64,000 nucleotides of DNA from Rhodovulum bhavnagarense (GCF_004343505.1 NZ_SLXU01000003.1:124001-188000), one strand, 5' to 3'. Shown: positions 15,272-24,904, numbered from the stretch's first letter. A program made the numbers and translations. The notes: generated by a model not told the origin, from the letters alone.

Positions 15272-18150
15272 TGGATAGGTCTATCTGGGGACGTTTCTAT
15301 CCGTCGGGCGCATTTGGCTTGGCGTGCCGCCCGCCGTTGCCAGTCCGAGGGGCCATTGGCCAGGCCGACCTGAACCGCGGTCACCTTGTATTCGGGGCAA
15401 CTTGTCGCCCAGTCGGCATTGTCGGTGGTGACCACGTTGGCCTGCGTGTCGGGATGATGAAAGGTGGTGTAGACAACTCCCGGCGCCACCCTTTCGCTGA
15501 GCGTGGCCCGCAGCGTCGTTTCGCCCGTGCGCGAGGTCAGTTTTACCAGATCAGCCTCATCTATTCCGCGCTGTTCGGCGTCGTGGGGGTGTATTTCCAG
15601 CCGGTCCTCGCCGTGCCATGCGCAGTTGGCTGTGCGCCGGGTCTGGGCGCCCACGTTGTACTGGCTGAGGATACGACCTGTCGTCAGCAATAGCGGAAAG
15701 CGTGGACCCGTTCGTTCCTCGGTCGCGACGTAATCGGTGATCACGAACAGCCCCTTTCCACGCACGAAACCATCCGCATGCATTACGGGAGTGCCCTCGG
15801 GGGCTGCTGCGTTGCAGGGCCATTGGACCGAGCCTTGACGGTCGAGCAGGTCATAGCTGACCCCTGCAAAGGCCGGCGTGACCGCGGCGATCTCGGCCAT
15901 GATCTCTTCGGGATGGCCATAGGTCCAGCCCGCCCCCATGGCGTTGGCAAGCCCTTGCGTCACCTGCCAGTCCGCCAGCCCGGCCCTGGGGGCCATCGCC
16001 CGGCGCACGCGGTTGATCCGGCGTTCGGCATTGGTGAACGTCCCGTCCTTTTCGAGAAAGCTCGATCCGGGCAGGAATACATGGGCATAGCTGGCGGTTT
16101 CGTTCAGGAACAGATCGTGGACCACGACCAGGTCCATCGCTTTCAAGGCCGCGGTGACATGGGCCGTGTTCGGGTCCGATTGCGCGATGTCCTCGCCCTG
16201 GATGTAGATCCCTCGGAAACTGCCATCGCAGGCCGCGTCCAGCATGTTCGGCAGGCGCAGCCCAGGCTCTGCCGATAACGGCACGCCCCACGCGGATTCC
16301 AGCATCGTTCGGGTAGAGGTGTCCCCGACATGGCGATAGCCGGGGAATTCGTGCGGGAAAGATCCCATGTCACAAGCCCCCTGCACGTTGTTTTGACCAC
16401 GCAGCGGGTTCACGCCGACGCCTGGACGCCCGATATTGCCCGTCGCCATCGCCAGGTTGGCGATGGCCATCACGGTGGTAGAGCCCTGCGAATGCTCGGT
16501 CACGCCGAGGCCGTAATAGATCGCCGCGTTCCCGCCGGTTGCGTAAAGGCGCGCGGCCGCGCGGACCTGCTGTGCCGGTACACCGGTCACGCCCTCGGTG
16601 GCCTCGGGCCCGAGGTGGTCCAGTGCCACGAAAGCGGCCCACTCGGCATAGGCGTCAGCCTCGCAGCGCTCGGCGATAAAAGTCGTGTCAGTCAGCCCCT
16701 CGGTGACGATCACATGCGCCATCGCCGTCAAAAGCGCCACGTTCGTGCCGGGGCGCAGGGGCAAGTGGTGCGTGGCGCGCAGATGCGGGCCGCGAACCAG
16801 GTCGATCCGGCGCGGATCGGCCACGATCAGGCGTGCCCCAGCCCGCAGCCGCTTCTTGAGGCGTGAGGCAAAGACCGGATGTCCGTCGGTGGGGTTGGCC
16901 CCGATCACCAGGATCACGTCGGCCTGCTCCACGCTGTCGAAATCCTGCGTCCCGGCCGAGGTTCCCAAGGTGGTCTTTAGCCCATAGCCCGTTGGCGCGT
17001 GGCAAACGCGTGCGCAGGTATCCACGTTATTGTTTCCGAACACGGTGCGGATCATCTTTTGCACGAGGAATGTTTCCTCGTTCGTGCAGCGCGACGAGGT
17101 AATTCCGCCAATGGCGTCCACGCCATGCGTGTCCTTGATCGCATTCAGGCGCGCAGCGGCAAAGCCGAGGGCCTCGTCCCAATTGACCTCTCGCCAGGGC
17201 TGATCGATCCGCTCGCGGATCATCGGTGTCAGGATGCGATCGGGATGATGAACATATCCCCAGGCAAACCGTCCCTTGACACAGGAATGGCCGCGGTTTG
17301 CCTTGCCTTCCTTCCAAGGTACCATGCGGACCAGCCGATCGCCTTTCATCTCGGCCCTGAAGGAACAGCCGACCCCGCAATAGGCGCAGGTCGTCACCAC
17401 CGCGCGATCGGGCGTGCCCTGCGCGATGACCGTGTTTTCCTGCAAGGCCTCCGTCGGGCAAGCCTGTATGCAGGCGCCGCAACTCACGCAGTCCGAAGAC
17501 ATGAAATCGGCCGCACCGGTTGAAATCCGTGCTTCGAACCCCCGCCCCTCGACGGTCAGCGCGAATGTGCCCTGTACCTCGTCGCAGGCGCGCACGCAGC
17601 GATAGCAGGCGATACATTTGGACGGGTCGTAGGTGAAATAAGGTGTGGTTTCGTCCCTCGACCGGTAGCGCGGGTTGGCCTCGCCGTTCTGGCGCGGGGT
17701 GAAGTGGTTCGCGCCGGGGTCATAGCGCATGTCGCGCAACCCCACCGCGCCGGCCATGTCCTGCAAGCGGCAGTCGCCATTGGCCGCGCAGGTCAGGCAA
17801 TCCAGCGGGTGGTCAGAAATATAGAGTTCCATCACGCCACGGCGCAGCCGTGCCAGGGTATCGGACTGGGTATGCACCTGCATGCCTTGGATGGCCGGCG
17901 TAGTGCAAGAGGCCGGCATGCCGCGCCGCCCCTCGATTTCGACCATGCACAACCGGCATGACCCGATGGGCTCCAGGTTGTCAGTGGCGCAGAGTTTCGG
18001 AATGTCGATCCCGAGTTCGGCCGCGGCGCGCATTACGCTGGTGCCTTCGGGCACCGTTACGGAATGGCCGTCGATGGTCAGCGTCACGCTGTGCGCCGCT
18101 TCTCGGGCCGGGGTGCCGAAATCAGGATCGGGAAGGATGAAATCTCTCAT
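15268..18150 (-). CDS. fdsA: NAD-dependent formate dehydrogenase, molybdenum catalytic subunit
   Basis: Oxidises formate to CO2 at a bis-MGD molybdenum site. The 960-residue protein has an N-terminal [2Fe-2S] domain (C54, C65, C68, C82). An H114/C118/C121/C127 cluster motif follows, then two [4Fe-4S] ferredoxin motifs (C179-C189 and C221-C231) and a [4Fe-4S] site at C255, C258, C262, C290. The active-site pair is C383-H384 in RVCHAPTG, so this is a cysteine, not selenocysteine, enzyme; R. capsulatus FdsA has Cys386-His387. It is preceded by fdsB (49-bp gap) and overlaps fdhD. Sulfuration by FdhD and the cofactor from moa/moe genes are required. Confidence 0.96.
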   Translation of the reverse strand: MRDFILPDPDFGTPAREAAHSVTLTIDGHSVTVPEGTSVMRAAAELGIDIPKLCATDNLEPIGSCRLCMVEIEGRRGMPASCTTPAIQGMQVHTQSDTLARLRRGVMELYISDHPLDCLTCAANGDCRLQDMAGAVGLRDMRYDPGANHFTPRQNGEANPRYRSRDETTPYFTYDPSKCIACYRCVRACDEVQGTFALTVEGRGFEARISTGAADFMSSDCVSCGACIQACPTEALQENTVIAQGTPDRAVVTTCAYCGVGCSFRAEMKGDRLVRMVPWKEGKANRGHSCVKGRFAWGYVHHPDRILTPMIRERIDQPWREVNWDEALGFAAARLNAIKDTHGVDAIGGITSSRCTNEETFLVQKMIRTVFGNNNVDTCARVCHAPTGYGLKTTLGTSAGTQDFDSVEQADVILVIGANPTDGHPVFASRLKKRLRAGARLIVADPRRIDLVRGPHLRATHHLPLRPGTNVALLTAMAHVIVTEGLTDTTFIAERCEADAYAEWAAFVALDHLGPEATEGVTGVPAQQVRAAARLYATGGNAAIYYGLGVTEHSQGSTTVMAIANLAMATGNIGRPGVGVNPLRGQNNVQGACDMGSFPHEFPGYRHVGDTSTRTMLESAWGVPLSAEPGLRLPNMLDAACDGSFRGIYIQGEDIAQSDPNTAHVTAALKAMDLVVVHDLFLNETASYAHVFLPGSSFLEKDGTFTNAERRINRVRRAMAPRAGLADWQVTQGLANAMGAGWTYGHPEEIMAEIAAVTPAFAGVSYDLLDRQGSVQWPCNAAAPEGTPVMHADGFVRGKGLFVITDYVATEERTGPRFPLLLTTGRILSQYNVGAQTRRTANCAWHGEDRLEIHPHDAEQRGIDEADLVKLTSRTGETTLRATLSERVAPGVVYTTFHHPDTQANVVTTDNADWATSCPEYKVTAVQVGLANGPSDWQRRAARQAKCARRIETSPDRPIQ

Positions 18151-18199
18151 CTTCGGCCCTTTCTGGTATGTCGCTCGACCATCCTTGTGCGCGACCCGC

Positions 18200-19714
18200 T
18201 CATTCTGCTGCTGTCCTGTGGCCGTTGAAATCCGCGGGAAAATGTTTCAACGCGCTTTCGACGGGGTAGGGGGCAAAGCCCCCCAGCGCACAAAGTGAAC
18301 CCTCGCGCATCACCTCGCACAGATCGGCCAGCAGGGGTGCGGCCTGCGGATCGCCCGCGATCATCCGGTCAATTGTTTCGATCCCGCGCACCGCCCCGAT
18401 GCGGCAGGGTGTGCATGTGCCGCAGCTCTCGACCGCGCAGAATTCCATCGCAAATCGGGCAAGCCGGGCCATGTCGGCGCTATCGTCATGGACAACGATG
18501 CCCGCATGCCCCAACAGTCCCCCCGCCGCCGTGCATTCTTCGTAGTCGAGCCGCGTGTCAAACAGCGCGGGTGGAAAATAGGCCCCCAACGGGCCGCCCA
18601 GTTGAACCGCCTTGATCGGGCGGCCAGTGGCCGTGCCGCCGCCGATATCGGTGACGAGTTCACCCAGCGAAATGCCAAATCCTGTTTCGAACAGCCCGCC
18701 ATATCGCACGTTGCCGCCGATTTGTACCGCAACTGTCCCGCGTGAGCGCACCGTGCCATGCGCGGCATAGCCAGGGGCGCCATCGGCAAGGATATGTGGC
18801 ACGGCTGCAAGCGTCAGCACGTTATTGACCACCGTTGGTCGCCCCAGGAACCCGGCGATCGCGGGCAAGGGCGGTTTGGGGCGTACCGTGCCGCGCTTGC
18901 CCTCCAACGAGTTCAACAACGCGGTTTCCTCGCCGCAGACATAGGCCCCCGCGCCCAGTCGCAGCTCTATCGAAAAGCCGATATCGGTCAGCACATGATC
19001 GGAAAATACATTAATGGCATCTTTTAGTATTCTGTTTGCATTAGTATATTCGGATCTGAGATAGATGAAGCCCCGATCGGCCCCGACCGCGCGGCCCGCA
19101 ATCGTCATGCCCTCCAAAAGGGCAAAGGGATCGCCTTCCATCAGCATCCGATCGGCAAAGGTGCCGCTGTCACCCTCGTCTGCATTGGCCACGATCACCT
19201 TGGACGGCGCGTTGGTTTCCAGCGTGGTGCGCCACTTGATCCCGGCGGGAAATCCCGCACCGCCGCGTCCGCGCAAACCGCTTTGGATGATTTCCTCGAC
19301 GATTTCCATTGGGGTCATGGCTTGTGCCCGTGCCAGGCCTGAAAGGCCTCCATGGGCGCGATAGGCGTCGAGGTCCAGCGGGTCGATCACACCGCATCGG
19401 GCAAAGGTCAGGCGTGTCTGACGGGCGAAAAAAGGAATGTCCCCGATTGCTCCAAGGGCCTTGGGGTGATCGGTAAAATCGTTTTCAAATAATAATCCTA
19501 CATCGTCTTCTTCAAGTGGCCCAAAGCCCGTTCGAACACCTTCGCGCGAGACTTCCAGCAAGGGTTCGAGCCAGACCATCCCGCGCGATCCGGTCCGCAC
19601 CAGGTTCAGTCCGATCCCGCGGCGGCTTGCCTCTTGCTCAATACGCAGTGCAACGGCCTCGGCCCCCAGGGCCAGCGCCGCCGTGTCGCGCGGAAGGTAT
19701 AGCGTGAGTGTCAT
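18200..19714 (-). CDS. fdsB: Formate dehydrogenase beta subunit (NuoF-like, FMN/NAD)
   Basis: Passes electrons from the iron-sulfur chain to NAD via FMN. From the ATG at 19714, which overlaps the fdsG stop, the product is 504 residues. The N-terminal ~130 residues are thioredoxin/NuoE-like linker. The NuoF core follows with RGRGGAGFPAGIKW (NAD), the YVCGEETALLNSLEG flavin loop and a C-terminal [4Fe-4S] site, C430-x2-C433-x2-C436 in ESCGTCTPCR plus C475. The frame is open another 32 codons upstream but that part lies inside fdsG. Just after the conserved core the local base composition at 19015-19045 turns AT-rich, an oddity in an otherwise GC-rich gene. Confidence 0.95.
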   Translation of the reverse strand: MTLTLYLPRDTAALALGAEAVALRIEQEASRRGIGLNLVRTGSRGMVWLEPLLEVSREGVRTGFGPLEEDDVGLLFENDFTDHPKALGAIGDIPFFARQTRLTFARCGVIDPLDLDAYRAHGGLSGLARAQAMTPMEIVEEIIQSGLRGRGGAGFPAGIKWRTTLETNAPSKVIVANADEGDSGTFADRMLMEGDPFALLEGMTIAGRAVGADRGFIYLRSEYTNANRILKDAINVFSDHVLTDIGFSIELRLGAGAYVCGEETALLNSLEGKRGTVRPKPPLPAIAGFLGRPTVVNNVLTLAAVPHILADGAPGYAAHGTVRSRGTVAVQIGGNVRYGGLFETGFGISLGELVTDIGGGTATGRPIKAVQLGGPLGAYFPPALFDTRLDYEECTAAGGLLGHAGIVVHDDSADMARLARFAMEFCAVESCGTCTPCRIGAVRGIETIDRMIAGDPQAAPLLADLCEVMREGSLCALGGFAPYPVESALKHFPADFNGHRTAAE

Positions 19715-20163
19715 TTCTCCAGCTCCGCCAAAAGCGCCTCTGCCCCGGCCCGACCGCGCGGTACGCCGTTGATCGTCGCCGCAGGCGCACAGGAACAAAG
19801 GCCAAGACAATAGACCGGTTCCAGCGTCACCACGCCATCGGCGGTGGTCTCGTGCCAGTCAACCGACAGTGCGCGGCGCAGGGCCTCGCCAAGTTCCGCG
19901 CCGCCCATCGCCTGGCATGCCTCGCCCCGGCAAACCCGCAGGAGGTATCGACCGGCGGGAGCAGTGCGGAAATCGGGATAGAAAGTGACGACGCCATGCA
20001 ATTCGGCGCGGGACAGATCCAGCACATGCGCGATTTCCGGCAAGGTCTCGGCTGGGATATGGCCGAATTCCGCCTGAACCGCGTGCAGCACCGGCAGAAC
20101 CGGGCCGTCGAGATGGCGATGGGCCTCGGCAATCTGGCGGGCGCGTGGGACGGGGTCGGTCAT
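19711..20163 (-). CDS. fdsG: Formate dehydrogenase gamma subunit (NuoE-like [2Fe-2S])
   Basis: Small electron-transfer subunit of the FdsGBA complex. From the ATG at 20163 (GGAG just upstream) it is 150 residues. The thioredoxin-fold [2Fe-2S] ligands are C78 and C83 (CRGEAC) and C119 and C123 (CLGLC), spaced as in NuoE. Earlier in-frame ATGs at 20187 and 20199 exist but the first overlaps an upstream dyad and neither has a ribosome site. It is first in the operon fdsG-fdsB-fdsA-fdhD, and its stop overlaps fdsB. Confidence 0.93.
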   Translation of the reverse strand: MTDPVPRARQIAEAHRHLDGPVLPVLHAVQAEFGHIPAETLPEIAHVLDLSRAELHGVVTFYPDFRTAPAGRYLLRVCRGEACQAMGGAELGEALRRALSVDWHETTADGVVTLEPVYCLGLCSCAPAATINGVPRGRAGAEALLAELEK

Positions 20164-20180
20164 GGGAGGCTCCGGTAGAT

Positions 20181-20196
20181 GCATACGCCAGTATGC
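20181..20196. promoter_or_regulatory. Dyad GCATAC-N4-GTATGC upstream of fdsG
   Basis: A perfect 6+6 inverted repeat (GCATAC, GCCA, GTATGC) ends 18 bp before the fdsG ATG. On the minus strand it overlaps a -10-like CATACT preceded at 18 bp by TTGATC. An operator for a dimeric regulator of the formate dehydrogenase operon is likely; which regulator is unknown, as none is encoded next to it. Confidence 0.5.
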
Positions 20197-20272
20197 CAAC
20201 CAAGCGCCCTGCCGATCAATCCACAGGCGACACCGCAGGCGGGGAAACCGACCTTGTTTGGGCGCGCGCGGC

Positions 20273-20968
20273 TCAGTCCGTGGAAACGGTCTGCCAACGT
20301 GCCTCGAGCATTTCTATCGCCCTGACACGGTCCTCGGTCCTGGGATGGCTCATCAACCAGGCAGGAACCACGCCGCCGCGCGCGCCGGCCAGGCGTTCGA
20401 GCTTGGCAAAAAGCTTCTTTTGCGGCCCCGTGCCGATCCCGGCCTTGGTCAGCAATGCGGCGGCATAGGCATCAGCCTCGTATTCGTCCTGCCGCGACAG
20501 GCGCGCGCTCAGCACACGACTGAGCGCATTCGCGACGAATACCCCGATACCGGGCAGAAACCGCGCCAGCACCATCGCCAGCGCCGTGCGCAGCGCGTTC
20601 TGGCCGGAAAAGTCGATCATCCGCCGTCGTGTATGCCCCAGTGCGACATGCCCCAATTCATGCGCGATGACGCTGGCCAGTTCCTCGGCCGTGACCTCAC
20701 CCGCGCGATAGCGATCATAGAATCCGCGGGTAAGGAAAATGCGCCCGTCAGGCGCGGCCAGTCCGTTGACCGGAGCGATCTCGTAAATGTCGACGCGGAT
20801 GCGAGGCAGGTCCAGAGCCTGCGCCATGCGATCGGTCAGCGCCTTGATCCGCGCATCTGCCAGCTCGGTCGATCTCGCGTCCAGTTCGCGCCGTGTTCGC
20901 CATGCAGAGAAATGATACATGGCAAGGGCGTAAAGGACGGCCAGCAGAATCGGGGTCAGCTTGAGCAT
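20273..20968 (-). CDS. M48-family zinc metalloprotease
   Basis: A membrane-anchored peptidase. It has an N-terminal hydrophobic helix (LKLTPILLAVLYALAMYHFS), the zinc motif HELGH with the downstream third ligand in DEYEADAYAA, and an R-T-R-R-R-M-I loop in between, as in M48 proteins such as YggG/LoiP. A 231-residue product results from the ATG at 20968; another ATG at 20977 would add three residues, and the frame runs open to 21079 without a ribosome site. It may act in envelope protein quality control. It is divergent from a secreted muramidase gene 125 bp away. Confidence 0.85.
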   Translation of the reverse strand: MLKLTPILLAVLYALAMYHFSAWRTRRELDARSTELADARIKALTDRMAQALDLPRIRVDIYEIAPVNGLAAPDGRIFLTRGFYDRYRAGEVTAEELASVIAHELGHVALGHTRRRMIDFSGQNALRTALAMVLARFLPGIGVFVANALSRVLSARLSRQDEYEADAYAAALLTKAGIGTGPQKKLFAKLERLAGARGGVVPAWLMSHPRTEDRVRAIEMLEARWQTVSTD

Positions 20969-21093
20969 GGATCGCATATGGGGCGCGTTGGTGGCCACGG
21001 CAAGCCACACCGCCAGGCAACGGCGGGTGAAACCGAATCTGAACCCTTGATTGTCAGGCTCCGGTGGTAGTCTGGACACGAAAGGAATTCGGG

Positions 21094-21852
21094 ATGTCGA
21101 TCGGTTTGCGCTCGCTGGTGCTGGTCGTGGTTCTTGCCGTGCCGCCCCGTGATGCGACGGCGGGGGCGATGTCGTTGCTGGGTGACGGCGGTTTCTTGGG
21201 TTCGGGCGCGGGCGGGGCCCTGATCGCCGCGCGTCCGGAATCCTCCTCGATCACAGGCCCCAGCCTGTTTGCAGGGATCGGTGGGACGGGGATCTTGGCG
21301 CCGATGGCGCGGCGCGGCGCGGCGACCGCACCGCCGGATGGAATGCCATGGCTGGGGGCGGCGGGAACGCGCGACGCGGTCGCCGCCGGCATCCGCGACC
21401 TGGTCGCCCGAGCCGAGGCGGGGACGAAAGGCTATGACGCCGTACAGCATGGCGCAAGGCTGCGTCCGCCGCGTGCGCCCACCCGCATGACCCTTGCCGA
21501 GATCGATGCCTGGATTCGTGCCACCCCCGGCCAGCCCCATGCCATCGGCCGTTACCAGTTCATTCCCTCGACGCTGCGCCGCCTCGTGGCCGAGTTGGGC
21601 GTCGCGCAAAGCGCGGTGTTTTCGCCCGCGCTTCAGGACGCTTTGGCTGATCGTCTGCTGGACGAGGCGGGGCTGAGCGATCTTCTGGCCGGGCGGTTGG
21701 CCCGCCGGGCATTCATGAACAACCTCGCACGGGTTTGGGCGGGGCTGCCGAATTCGGGTGGAAAATCCCATTATCATGGCTTCGCAGGCAACCGCGCAAC
21801 GATGTCCTGGGCGCAATTCGAGACGCAGATGGGCAGGATCTTTCCCGGCTGA
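21094..21852 (+). CDS. Secreted lysozyme-fold muramidase (lambda R / GH104-like)
   Basis: A 252-residue protein with a signal peptide (GLRSLVLVVVLAVPPRDATA). The central domain reads DLVARAEAGTKGYDAVQ, with a candidate catalytic Glu, then HAIGRYQFIPSTLRRLVAEL, then ARVWAGLPNSGGKSHYHGFA. This order matches the lambda-lysozyme/lytic transglycosylase fold: E, then GRYQ, then the W-x-x-LP-G block. It probably cleaves the glycan strands of peptidoglycan in the periplasm. The ATG at 21094 has GGAATTCGGG upstream; an in-frame start 30 bp earlier is less likely. No phage genes lie nearby, so it is a housekeeping or autolysin-type enzyme. Confidence 0.75.
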   Translation: MSIGLRSLVLVVVLAVPPRDATAGAMSLLGDGGFLGSGAGGALIAARPESSSITGPSLFAGIGGTGILAPMARRGAATAPPDGMPWLGAAGTRDAVAAGIRDLVARAEAGTKGYDAVQHGARLRPPRAPTRMTLAEIDAWIRATPGQPHAIGRYQFIPSTLRRLVAELGVAQSAVFSPALQDALADRLLDEAGLSDLLAGRLARRAFMNNLARVWAGLPNSGGKSHYHGFAGNRATMSWAQFETQMGRIFPG

Positions 21853-21870
21853 GGGGCACATGGGGCGCGC

Positions 21871-23055
21871 TTATCGGCTCAGCGTTCTCATGCCGCGCTC
21901 GATCCCTTCCAGCGTCATGGGCACCATGCTGTTCCCGAAAATCTCGCGGATCATGCCGATCGACTGGGTATAGTCCCAGAACTTTTCTGGAACGGGGTTG
22001 ATCCAAAGGCTATCGGGCCAGGCCGCGCGGGCACGTTCCAGCCAGATGCGTCCAGGCTCGGGATTCCAGTGTTCGTTCGCGCCGCCGGCAAAGGCGATCT
22101 CGTAGGGCGACATGCTGGCATCGCCCACGAAGATACACTTGTAATCCGGGCCATAGGTATGCAGCACGTCCCAGGTCGGTATGACCTCGCTCCAGCGGCG
22201 GCTGTTGTCGCGCCAAACGCCTTCGTAAAGACAATTGTGGAAGTAGTAATATTGCAGGTGCTTGAACTCTGCCCGCGCGGCAGAGAACAATTCCTCGACC
22301 ACCGCGATGTGGTCGTCCATCGACCCGCCCACATCCAGAAATAGCAGGATCTTGACGGCGTTGCGCCGCTCTGGTCGGGTCTTGACGTCAAGATAGCCGT
22401 GATCCGCGGTCGCGCGGATCGTGCCGTCGAGATCCAGCTCGTGATGCACGCCCTCCCGCGCCCAGCGGCGCAGCCGTTTCAGCGCGACCTTGATGTTGCG
22501 CGTGCCCAGTTCCACCGTGTCGTCCAGATTGCGAAACTCGCGCCGGTCCCAGACCTTGACCGCGCGGCGATGGCGGCTTTCGGTTTGCCCGATGCGCACA
22601 CCCTCGGGGTTGTAGCCATAGGCGCCGAAGGGCGAGGTGCCGGCGGTGCCGATCCACTTGTTGCCGCCCTGGTGGCGGTCCTTCTGTTCGCGCAGGCGCT
22701 CCTTGAGGGCCTCCATCAACTTGTCAAATCCGCCGAGGGATTCGATCTGCGCGCGCTCTTCCTCGGACAAGTGCCGTTCGGCCAGTTTGCGCAGCCAGTC
22801 CTCGGGAAGATCCAGCGCTTCCAGCACGTCGCCCGGTGCGATCTGTTCCAATCCGCCAAAAGCTTGCGCGAAGGCTTGGTCGAAACGGTCAAGAAGCCGT
22901 TCGTCCTTTACCAGGACAGTCCGGGCGAGGAAATAGAATGCCTCCGCGTCATAGGTCACGAGACCGGCTTTCACGCCATCGAGAAAACTCAGGTATTCGC
23001 GCAGGGAGACGGGGATGCCGGCATCGCGCAGGGTCTGGAAAAAAGGCAGGAACAT
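21871..23055 (-). CDS. VWA-domain protein, CoxE-like
   Basis: A 394-residue protein with an N-terminal helical domain ([20 protein letters not shown]) and a C-terminal von Willebrand A domain. The MIDAS motif is [11 protein letters not shown] (the canonical DxSxS appears as DVGGS), with a late T-x-D-like [19 protein letters not shown]. CoxE-like proteins partner MoxR AAA+ ATPases, together acting as a metal-dependent remodelling chaperone, for example in cofactor insertion. The partner MoxR gene is three genes upstream on the same strand, separated by an acetyltransferase and a DUF2927 lipoprotein. The target is not evident from the sequence. Confidence 0.85.
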   Translation of the reverse strand: MFLPFFQTLRDAGIPVSLREYLSFLDGVKAGLVTYDAEAFYFLARTVLVKDERLLDRFDQAFAQAFGGLEQIAPGDVLEALDLPEDWLRKLAERHLSEEERAQIESLGGFDKLMEALKERLREQKDRHQGGNKWIGTAGTSPFGAYGYNPEGVRIGQTESRHRRAVKVWDRREFRNLDDTVELGTRNIKVALKRLRRWAREGVHHELDLDGTIRATADHGYLDVKTRPERRNAVKILLFLDVGGSMDDHIAVVEELFSAARAEFKHLQYYYFHNCLYEGVWRDNSRRWSEVIPTWDVLHTYGPDYKCIFVGDASMSPYEIAFAGGANEHWNPEPGRIWLERARAAWPDSLWINPVPEKFWDYTQSIGMIREIFGNSMVPMTLEGIERGMRTLSR

Positions 23056-23074
23056 GGGGTCCGATCGGGCAGGG

Positions 23075-24454
23075 TCAGAATGAGGGGCCTAGCCGGGGGG
23101 GCGCGGCGGGATTCAGGGCGGCGATCTCTGAGAGCCGGGCGCGCACTTCGGTTTCAGAGCCGAAACCGTAGCGCGCCCATCCCAGCGCGTCGCGGCGCAC
23201 CGCGCGCGCCTCGCTGGCGCGGCCCTGCGCCTCTAGCGCCTCGGCCTTGATCATCAACATCGAGGATAAAAGCGCGGCGTTCTGCGAGTTGACCGTAGGT
23301 GCAAGATTGCGATTGATGAACTCAAGCACGATATCGGGCTGTCCCGAGGATAGCGCGAAAGCCGCCAGATGCATGGCGACATGGGCACGTTGTACACGCG
23401 TTTCTGGCCGCGCGGCATAAATCTGGCCCGCCTCAAGGAAGGCGCGCAGCGCCGCGTCGCCCTCGCTGGCAAGCGTGAGGCGTCCTTTTGCAAATAGGCT
23501 GAAGGCCAGGCGCGAATCCAACCAGCCATTCGCGCGCGCGATCTCGACCGCGCGGTCGGCGGCCTGGCGTCGCTGGCTGGCTGCGGTGCGCGGGCCAAGC
23601 GCGGTCTCGATCGCGTCGATCCAGTCGCGCGAGGTGGGTGCGACGGGCGGGCGTTGCGATATCCTTTCGCCCGCCGGGTTGAGGCGGGCCAAAAGCGCGG
23701 GCAAGCGCTGGGCGACCTCGTCCCGGGTCATCCCGTTTTCCAGCTCGGGCGCGTAATAGGCGCGCAGGACGAGCATATCGAAACCGGTCAGGACGGTGTG
23801 GAAATTATCATCGTTGAACACCGAATCCGGCAGCCGGTAAAGATCGTTGAGTGGACCAAGCGCCTGCGCCAGTTCCTCGTGCAGGCAGTCGCGCAATTCT
23901 TGCGGGCTTACATCGCCCGGCACAAAGATCGCCACTTGATCCCGCTGGGTCAGTGTTGCCCATTCCACACGATCGGACCGGCGGGCGCGACGGTACTCGT
24001 CCCAACTCGTGACGCGGGGCGCGACGAAACAGGCCGCTTGCGGGACCAGTCGTTGCAACCTGTCCCGTGGCAGAACCTCGATGGTGATCTGCGCGGCCTG
24101 GTTCGTGGCGACGCGGCGGATGTCGATGCCGGCCTCGCGTCGCAGCCGCTCAAGCAGGACGGACAGATCGGGGCCAAGGCTGGGCGGGGCCTGCCCTGTG
24201 ACGCGCACCGATACAGGTTCGTCGAACCGGGTCATCGCGGGCAAGCTGCGCCCGCTTTCCATGCGAAAGGCAAGATCCAGGAAATCCTGCGCGATCTGGG
24301 TATTCGGCCTTTCCGGCGCATCGGCCCTCGTTGGCGGAAAGGTCATGATCGGCGGCAAGGTGACCGGCCCTTGCGGCAGGCGAGACGGGGGGGTGGACAT
24401 CTGCGCGCCGCAGGCCCCGAGCAATAGGACGGACATCAGTGCTGCGCGCAGCAT
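23075..24454 (-). CDS. DUF2927 lipoprotein
   Basis: A 459-residue predicted lipoprotein: MLRAALMSVLLLGACGAQ is a signal peptide with lipobox LGAC. The DUF2927 core is recognisable near residues 160-250: SPQELRDCLHEELAQALGPL, then NDLYRLPDSVFNDDNFH. HEELAQ hints at a zinc-peptidase-like motif but is not canonical HExxH. The C-terminal third is helical and repeat-like (TPR-type, AHVAMHLAAFALSSGQ). It starts four bases after the GNAT gene and is followed by the CoxE-like gene after 19 bp. The function is unknown. Confidence 0.78.
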   Translation of the reverse strand: MLRAALMSVLLLGACGAQMSTPPSRLPQGPVTLPPIMTFPPTRADAPERPNTQIAQDFLDLAFRMESGRSLPAMTRFDEPVSVRVTGQAPPSLGPDLSVLLERLRREAGIDIRRVATNQAAQITIEVLPRDRLQRLVPQAACFVAPRVTSWDEYRRARRSDRVEWATLTQRDQVAIFVPGDVSPQELRDCLHEELAQALGPLNDLYRLPDSVFNDDNFHTVLTGFDMLVLRAYYAPELENGMTRDEVAQRLPALLARLNPAGERISQRPPVAPTSRDWIDAIETALGPRTAASQRRQAADRAVEIARANGWLDSRLAFSLFAKGRLTLASEGDAALRAFLEAGQIYAARPETRVQRAHVAMHLAAFALSSGQPDIVLEFINRNLAPTVNSQNAALLSSMLMIKAEALEAQGRASEARAVRRDALGWARYGFGSETEVRARLSEIAALNPAAPPRLGPSF

Positions 24455-24457
24455 GGC

Positions 24458-24904
24458 CTAGTTCCGCACGTATTTGATGAACGGCGTGACCTGTCCGATC
24501 CGATCATAAAGCTGGCGCGCGGTCGCGTTGAACGATTGCGTCATCCAGTAGACGCCGGCAACACCGCGCGCGTCGGCGGTGGCATAGACCGCCTCGACCA
24601 GGGCCCGCCCGATCCCCGTGCCGCGCAGCGTGGGATCGACATACAGGTCTTGCAGATAGCAAACACCCTCTGGTTTCCAGCAGTGGCGGTGAAAGATGAA
24701 ATGCACCAGCCCCACAGGCCGCCCTCCCATGACCGCCAGCCTGCATCCCATCTCGGGATCGCCGCCGGGCAACAGCCGCGAAAAGGTGGTCTCAAAGACC
24801 GATTGTGGAACCGAGGCCTCGTAAAAGCTCAGGTACTCCGTCCACAGACGATGCCAATCTGGTCTGTCTGCGGCCGTCAGGGGGCGGATGATGGGATCGC
24901 TCAC
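24458..24904 (-). CDS. GNAT-family N-acetyltransferase
   Basis: Acyl-CoA N-acetyltransferase of unknown substrate. The coenzyme A motif is DPTLRGTGIGRALVEAVY (R-x-x-G-x-G/A), followed by GVYWMTQSFNATARQLYDRI and an ending similar to the RimI/YhhY type. I use the GTG at 24904 (149 residues), which has AAGAGG upstream; an ATG at 24955 would add 17 basic residues without a ribosome site. The gene ends three bases before the DUF2927 lipoprotein start and lies 105 bp downstream of moxR. Confidence 0.83.
   Translation of the reverse strand: MSDPIIRPLTAADRPDWHRLWTEYLSFYEASVPQSVFETTFSRLLPGGDPEMGCRLAVMGGRPVGLVHFIFHRHCWKPEGVCYLQDLYVDPTLRGTGIGRALVEAVYATADARGVAGVYWMTQSFNATARQLYDRIGQVTPFIKYVRN

Noticed and set aside
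19715-19810. A 32-codon N-terminal extension of fdsB
   Set aside because: It lies inside fdsG and would remove the ATGA overlap typical of this operon.
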